From positions 1-33,692 of the forward strand of contig CANQQO010000110.1 in the NCBI GenBank assembly GCA_947625965.1: a DNA stretch of 33,692 nucleotides, written 5' to 3'. The notes beneath the pieces were generated by a model. The model saw only the letters and a program-made list of their open reading frames with translations. It was not told where the DNA came from and did not search any database. Shown in pieces: positions 30,064 to 33,692 of this stretch (the stretch's first letter is position 1; each line of letters begins with the position of its first letter). Position numbers and translations under genes: made by a program. The stretch is from an uncultured Oscillospiraceae bacterium (lineage in GTDB: Bacteria; Bacillota; Clostridia; Oscillospirales; Oscillospiraceae).

Positions 30064-31872
30064 TTAGTCGTCGTCCAGCTTCAGAACCGCCATGAACGCC
30101 TCGGAGGGAACGGAGACGGTGCCGAAGGTCCGCATCCGCTTTTTGCCCTCCTTCTGCTTTTCCAGCAGCTTCTTCTTCCGGGTGATGTCGCCGCCGTAGC
30201 ACTTGGCCAAAACGTCCTTTCGCAGGGCTTTAATGGTCTCCCGGGCGATGATCTTGCCACCGATGGCCGCCTGGACGGGGATCTCAAACTGGGCCCGGGG
30301 AATGTTTTCCTTTAATTTTTCGCAGATCTTCCGGGCCCTGGGGTAGGCGTTGTCGGCAAAGAGGATGAAGCTCAGGGCGTCCACCAGGTCGCCGTTGAGG
30401 AGGATGTCCAGCTTCACCAGGCGGCTGGGCCGGTAGCCGATGAGCTCATAGTCCAGGGAGCCGTAGCCCCGGGTCCGGGACTTGAGGGCGTCAAAGAAGT
30501 CATAGATGATCTCGTTGAGGGGCATCTCGTAGTGGAGCTCCACCCGCCGCTCGTCCAGGTAGACCATGTTCTTGAACTCCCCCCGGCGGGAGGTGCACAG
30601 GTCCATGATAGACCCCACGTACTCCTGGGGGGCGATGAGGCTGGCCTTGACGAAGGGCTCCTCCGCAAGCTGGATCTCCATGGGGTCGGGGTAGTCCAGG
30701 GGATTGTCCACCATGACCGTCTCGCCGTTCAGCTTGGTCACCCGGTAGACCACGTTGGGGGCGGTGGTGATCAGGTCCAGATTGTACTCCCGCTCCAGAC
30801 GCTCCTGGATGATCTCCATGTGGAGCAGCCCCAGGAAGCCGCACCGGAACCCAAAGCCCAGGGCCAGGGAGCTCTCCGGCTCGTAGCGCATGGAGGCGTC
30901 GTTGAGCTTCAGCTTTTCCAGGGCCTCCCGAAGATCCTGGTACTTGGCCCCGTCGGCGGGGTAGATGCCGGAGAAGACCATGGGCTGGACCGCCCGGTAG
31001 CCCGGCAGGGGCTCCTTCGCCGGATGCTCCGCCCCGGTGACGGTGTCGCCCACCCGGGTGTCGGACACGGTCTTGATGGAGGCGGTGATGTAGCCCACCT
31101 CCCCCGCGCCCAGGGAGTCCCTGGGGGTCAGGCCCAGGGGATTCATGGTCCCCACCTCCACCGCCCGGTAGACGGCGCCGGTGGCCATCATGCGGATCTC
31201 CATGCCGGGTCGGACGGTCCCCTCCATCACCCGGACGTAGACGATGACCCCCCGGTAGGAGTCGTACTGGCTGTCGAAGATCAGGGCCCGCAGAGGGGCC
31301 TCCCGGTCCCCCTTGGGGGGCGGCACGTCCCGCACGATCCGCTCCAGAACGGCGCGGATGTTGATCCCGTTCTTGGCGGAGATCTCCGGGGCGTCCTCGG
31401 CGGGGATGGCAAGAATGTCCTCGATCTCCGCCTTGACCTCCTGGGGCCGGGCGGAGGGCAGGTCGATTTTGTTGATGACGGGCACGATCTCCAGGCCCGC
31501 GTCGGCGGCCAGGTAGGTGTTTGCCAACGTCTGGGCCTCCACGCCCTGGCTGGCGTCCACCACCAGCACCGCCCCCTCGCAGGCGGCCAGGGACCGGGAC
31601 ACCTCGTAGTGGAAGTCCACATGGCCCGGGGTGTCGATGAGGTTCAGGTCATAGGTCTCCCCGTCGTCGGCCAGGTAGCTGAGCTGGACGGCCCGGGCCT
31701 TGATGGTAATGCCCCGCTCCCGTTCCAGGTCCATGGAGTCCAGGATCTGGTCGGCCATCTCCCGGCTGTCAACGGCCCCGCAGATCTCCAGCAGCCGGTC
31801 CGCCAGGGTGGACTTTCCGTGGTCAATATGGGCGATAATGGAAAAATTCCGAATTTTGGATAGATCGGTCAT
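30064..31872 (-). CDS. lepA: Elongation factor 4 (back-translocating GTPase LepA)
   Basis: Ribosome-associated translational GTPase acting on elongating or stalled ribosomes. Start ATG 31872 gives [20 protein letters not shown], the conserved LepA beginning. An ATG seven codons upstream lacks a ribosome site, and the frame upstream contains no family sequence. GTPase motifs are AHIDHGKST (G1, 14-22), RERGITIKA (G2), DTPGHVDF (G3), and NKID (G4). The LepA-specific C-terminal domain is visible as [20 protein letters not shown] followed by [11 protein letters not shown]. The length of 602 aa is standard. It has its own promoter, divergent from rpoD, and is followed by hemW after 10 bases. Confidence 0.97.
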   Translation of the reverse strand: MTDLSKIRNFSIIAHIDHGKSTLADRLLEICGAVDSREMADQILDSMDLERERGITIKARAVQLSYLADDGETYDLNLIDTPGHVDFHYEVSRSLAACEGAVLVVDASQGVEAQTLANTYLAADAGLEIVPVINKIDLPSARPQEVKAEIEDILAIPAEDAPEISAKNGINIRAVLERIVRDVPPPKGDREAPLRALIFDSQYDSYRGVIVYVRVMEGTVRPGMEIRMMATGAVYRAVEVGTMNPLGLTPRDSLGAGEVGYITASIKTVSDTRVGDTVTGAEHPAKEPLPGYRAVQPMVFSGIYPADGAKYQDLREALEKLKLNDASMRYEPESSLALGFGFRCGFLGLLHMEIIQERLEREYNLDLITTAPNVVYRVTKLNGETVMVDNPLDYPDPMEIQLAEEPFVKASLIAPQEYVGSIMDLCTSRRGEFKNMVYLDERRVELHYEMPLNEIIYDFFDALKSRTRGYGSLDYELIGYRPSRLVKLDILLNGDLVDALSFILFADNAYPRARKICEKLKENIPRAQFEIPVQAAIGGKIIARETIKALRKDVLAKCYGGDITRKKKLLEKQKEGKKRMRTFGTVSVPSEAFMAVLKLDDD

Positions 31873-31912
31873 AGGCAATTCCTCGCAGAACATCTCTTTT
31901 TGCTTATTTGCT

Positions 31913-31941
31913 ATTATACCGAATTTTGCCGGAAAAGTAAA
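31913..31941 (-). promoter_or_regulatory. Promoter of lepA-hemW
   Basis: On the minus strand TTTACT (31941-31936), 17 bases, TATAAT (31918-31913). The start is predicted near 31906, about 34 nt before the coding start. Confidence 0.7.
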
Positions 31942-32035
31942 CCGTATGTTTTGCCTTTTCTCCGGGCAAACTGAAAAACACAGCGGCAAAAACCGTCCAA
32001 TCCCGCGAAAATGAGAAATTTCTTCGGAAAAACCC

Positions 32036-32064
32036 TTGCCGAAACCGGGGAATTGGGATATAGT
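32036..32064 (+). promoter_or_regulatory. Promoter of rpoD
   Basis: TTGCCG (32036-32041), 17 bases, TATAGT (32059-32064). The start is predicted near 32071, 38 nt before the ATG at 32109. It is divergent from the lepA promoter, with about 95 bases between their -35 boxes. Confidence 0.7.
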
Positions 32065-32108
32065 CATATGGAAAATGATGAAACGGCCATGCCAAAGAGG
32101 AGATCGCT

Positions 32109-33263
32109 ATGAGCACGCAAAAAAAATCCGGCAAACCCTTGGACGACAATTATATTGCCCTGCAAAATCTCATCGCCCAGGGCCGGCGGGACGGCATGAT
32201 CCGCGCCTCGGAGCTCAACGCCCAACTGGAAAAAATGGACCTGAGCCCCGAGAAGATCGAGGAGATTTATGACCGTTTTGAGGCCATGAACATTCAGGTC
32301 ATCAGCACGGATCTGGACCTGGACCTGGGGGAGGATCTGGACGTGGGGCTGGACGACGGCCTCATTGACGACCTGGATCTGCCCACCGGCGAGGAAGAGG
32401 ATCTGGTGGACCCGGTGGACCTGGCGGCGGAGTACAATCTGGACGATCCGGTGCGGATGTACCTAAAGGAGATCGGTCAGATCCCCCTGCTGTCCGCCGA
32501 AGAGGAAGTGGAGCTTGCCAAGCGGGTCACCGAGGGGGACCAGGAGGCCAAAAACAAGCTCACCGAGGCCAACCTTCGGCTGGTGGTCTCCATCGCCAAG
32601 AAATACTCCGGCCGGGGTCTGCACATTCTGGACCTGATCCAGGAGGGCAACACGGGTCTGATCCGGGCTGTGGACAAATTTGACTGGACAAAGGGAAACA
32701 AATTCTCTACATATGCCACCTGGTGGATTCGGCAGGCCATCACCCGCGCCATTGCCGATCAGGCCCGGACCATCCGGGTGCCGGTGCATATGGTAGAGGT
32801 CATCAACAAGGCCACCCGCTGCAACCGGAAGCTGGTCCAGGAGCTGGGCCGGGAGCCCACCATGGAGGAGATCGCCGACGAGCTGGGTCTGCCTGTAGAG
32901 AAGATCATCGAAGCCAACCGGACGGCGGCGGACACCCTGAGTCTGGATACCCCCGTGGGCGACGAGGAGGACACCTCCATCGGCTCCTTCGTGGAGGACG
33001 ACCGGACCCCCGGTCCGGCGGACGCCACCTCTAACGCCCTCCTGGCGGAGGCGCTGAAGGATATCCTGAGCACCCTGACCGAGCGGGAGGCGGACGTTCT
33101 TCGGATGCGTTTCGGGATGTACGACGGCCGGACCCATACGCTGGAAGAAGTGGGTCAGATTTTCGGCGTCACCCGGGAGCGGATTCGTCAGATCGAAAAC
33201 AAAGCCATCCGCAAGCTCCGCCACCCCAGCCGCGCCAAAAAGATCAAGGATTTTTACGCTTAA
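32109..33263 (+). CDS. rpoD: RNA polymerase primary sigma factor (sigma-A/sigma-70)
   Basis: Directs RNA polymerase to housekeeping promoters. The start ATG 32109 follows AAGAGGAG. Regions appear in order: a region 1.1-like N-terminus (about 10-60); an acidic stretch (about 67-105); region 1.2 [18 protein letters not shown] (about 112-130); region 2 with [35 protein letters not shown] and [15 protein letters not shown]; region 3; and region 4 ending [20 protein letters not shown], the helix-turn-helix for the -35 box. Length is 384 aa, close to Bacillus SigA. The dnaG gene often found upstream in Firmicutes is not adjacent; lepA is. The -10/-35 boxes in this window agree with its expected specificity. 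Confidence 0.96.
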   Translation: MSTQKKSGKPLDDNYIALQNLIAQGRRDGMIRASELNAQLEKMDLSPEKIEEIYDRFEAMNIQVISTDLDLDLGEDLDVGLDDGLIDDLDLPTGEEEDLVDPVDLAAEYNLDDPVRMYLKEIGQIPLLSAEEEVELAKRVTEGDQEAKNKLTEANLRLVVSIAKKYSGRGLHILDLIQEGNTGLIRAVDKFDWTKGNKFSTYATWWIRQAITRAIADQARTIRVPVHMVEVINKATRCNRKLVQELGREPTMEEIADELGLPVEKIIEANRTAADTLSLDTPVGDEEDTSIGSFVEDDRTPGPADATSNALLAEALKDILSTLTEREADVLRMRFGMYDGRTHTLEEVGQIFGVTRERIRQIENKAIRKLRHPSRAKKIKDFYA

Positions 33264-33284
33264 ATCGGAACCTCAGAAAATTCC

Positions 33285-33317
33285 CGCTCCCGAAGGCCAA
33301 CGGCCTTCGGGAGCGTT
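33285..33317 (+). terminator. Terminator of rpoD
   Basis: A perfect 14-bp stem 33285-33298/33302-33315 lies 22 bases after the rpoD stop. Only TTCAT follows, so the T-run is weak. Confidence 0.75.
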
Positions 33318-33371
33318 CATCTGTCAAAAATCAGCACGATCTCATTGTCCTTATTCCCCGCCGCCACGCAT

Positions 33372-33424
33372 GGTCAAACAGGCGCGCCTGGAAATCGTTT
33401 CCAAAGCGCCCGCCTCTTTTGACC
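33372..33424. repeat. Rod-like imperfect palindrome downstream of rpoD
   Basis: Nested arms GGTCAAA/TTTGACC (33372-33378/33418-33424), AGGCG/CGCCT (33380-33384/33411-33415) and GGAAA/TTTCC (33390-33394/33398-33402) can fold into one interrupted rod. The function is unknown. Nothing else is seen between 33318 and 33510. Confidence 0.5.
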
Positions 33425-33512
33425 GCTCTCCCACCTTAGAAAACGGGTAACGAATATAGGCAACCCCGTGCGCATTGACTGCGGCGGCGCTCTGAGAGGC
33501 TTGTCGGAAGGG

Positions 33513-33636
33513 TGTACCTTTTTATTTTGGTGCGGTTGTCGGTGTAGGTGCTATCCCGGCCTTTTCTGGGAGACTGTACCTTTTTATTTTGGTGCAATTA
33601 TATTTGTAAGTGCTTCCCCGACCCCTTCCGGGGGAG
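33513..33636 (+). repeat. Two tandem copies of a 62-bp unit
   Basis: The 21-mer TGTACCTTTTTATTTTGGTGC (split here as TGTACCTTTTTATTTTGGTG plus C) is exact at 33513 and 33575. The rest of each unit is related: TGTA(G/A)GTGCT and a small CCC...GGG stem. No gene is apparent in this 3' region. Confidence 0.8.
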
Positions 33637-33666
33637 GTACTTTCTTGCCCCGAGCAAGAAAGTACC
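33636..33666. repeat. Long perfect hairpin near the window end
   Basis: GGTACTTTCTTG (33636-33647) pairs perfectly with CAAGAAAGTACC (33655-33666) around a 7-nt loop. It abuts the 62-bp repeats and is followed by CAAAGAAG. The structure may continue beyond the window. Confidence 0.75.
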
Positions 33667-33692
33667 CAAAGAAGTCGGCCTAAGGGGCTCTT

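Noticed and set aside
30532-31863. Plus-strand frame of 443 codons opposite lepA
   Set aside because: lepA is unmistakable on the minus strand across this span; the opposite frame shows no known motif.
33468-33683. Short plus-strand frame (71 codons) at the right end
   Set aside because: It runs through the 62-bp repeats and a hairpin, starts with GTG without a ribosome site, and has no plausible protein character.

Overview
The window is GC-rich, densely coded bacterial DNA. Strong start-site Shine-Dalgarno sequences, near-consensus sigma-A promoters, an LPXTG-like cell-wall sorting signal and the lepA-hemW pair point to a Gram-positive anaerobe of class Clostridia. Protein style (clostridial HxYENGxCxxCG motif, VWA adhesin, DUF2207-like protein, BMP lipoprotein) suggests the Oscillospiraceae (Flavonifractor/Lawsonibacter-like). 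That placement is inference; no rRNA or tRNA gene was seen.

Left part (1-20.2 kb): the 3' end of one cell-wall surface protein gene (1-342, +) faces a giant surface-protein gene on the minus strand (833-20179, 6448 aa). The giant protein has a signal peptide, a VWA adhesin domain, pilin/Cna-B-like domains and about 25 DUF11-like repeats. It ends in a proline/threonine linker and a TPKTG sorting signal. Its 3' half is a tandem array containing a 924-bp two-domain super-repeat. One DUF11-like repeat near the middle is split by about 1 kb of foreign-looking sequence.

Middle (20.2-23.2 kb): a divergent promoter region separates the giant gene from a DUF2207-like membrane protein gene. A small two-TM protein of unknown function follows on the minus strand.

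Nucleoside salvage block (23.2-28.4 kb): tdk-deoC-deoD-deoB-cdd form one tight plus-strand operon, followed by a highly expressed-looking BMP/PnrA-type lipoprotein that probably binds nucleosides. Together they would capture nucleosides, deaminate cytidine, cleave purine nucleosides, and convert (deoxy)ribose-1-phosphate to the 5-phosphate and then to glyceraldehyde-3-phosphate plus acetaldehyde. Thymidine can be rescued by Tdk.

Right part (28.4-33.7 kb): lepA-hemW on the minus strand diverge from rpoD (sigma-A) on the plus strand. The last 430 bases hold a terminator, a rod-like palindrome, a 62-bp direct repeat and a long hairpin, with no convincing gene.

Most interesting non-coding signal: two copies of a roughly 280-300-bp multi-hairpin repeat (425-704 and 28427-28728), in opposite orientations, both between convergent genes. 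Helices, UNCG tetraloops and one 7-nt loop are conserved while the paired bases change in compensatory fashion.
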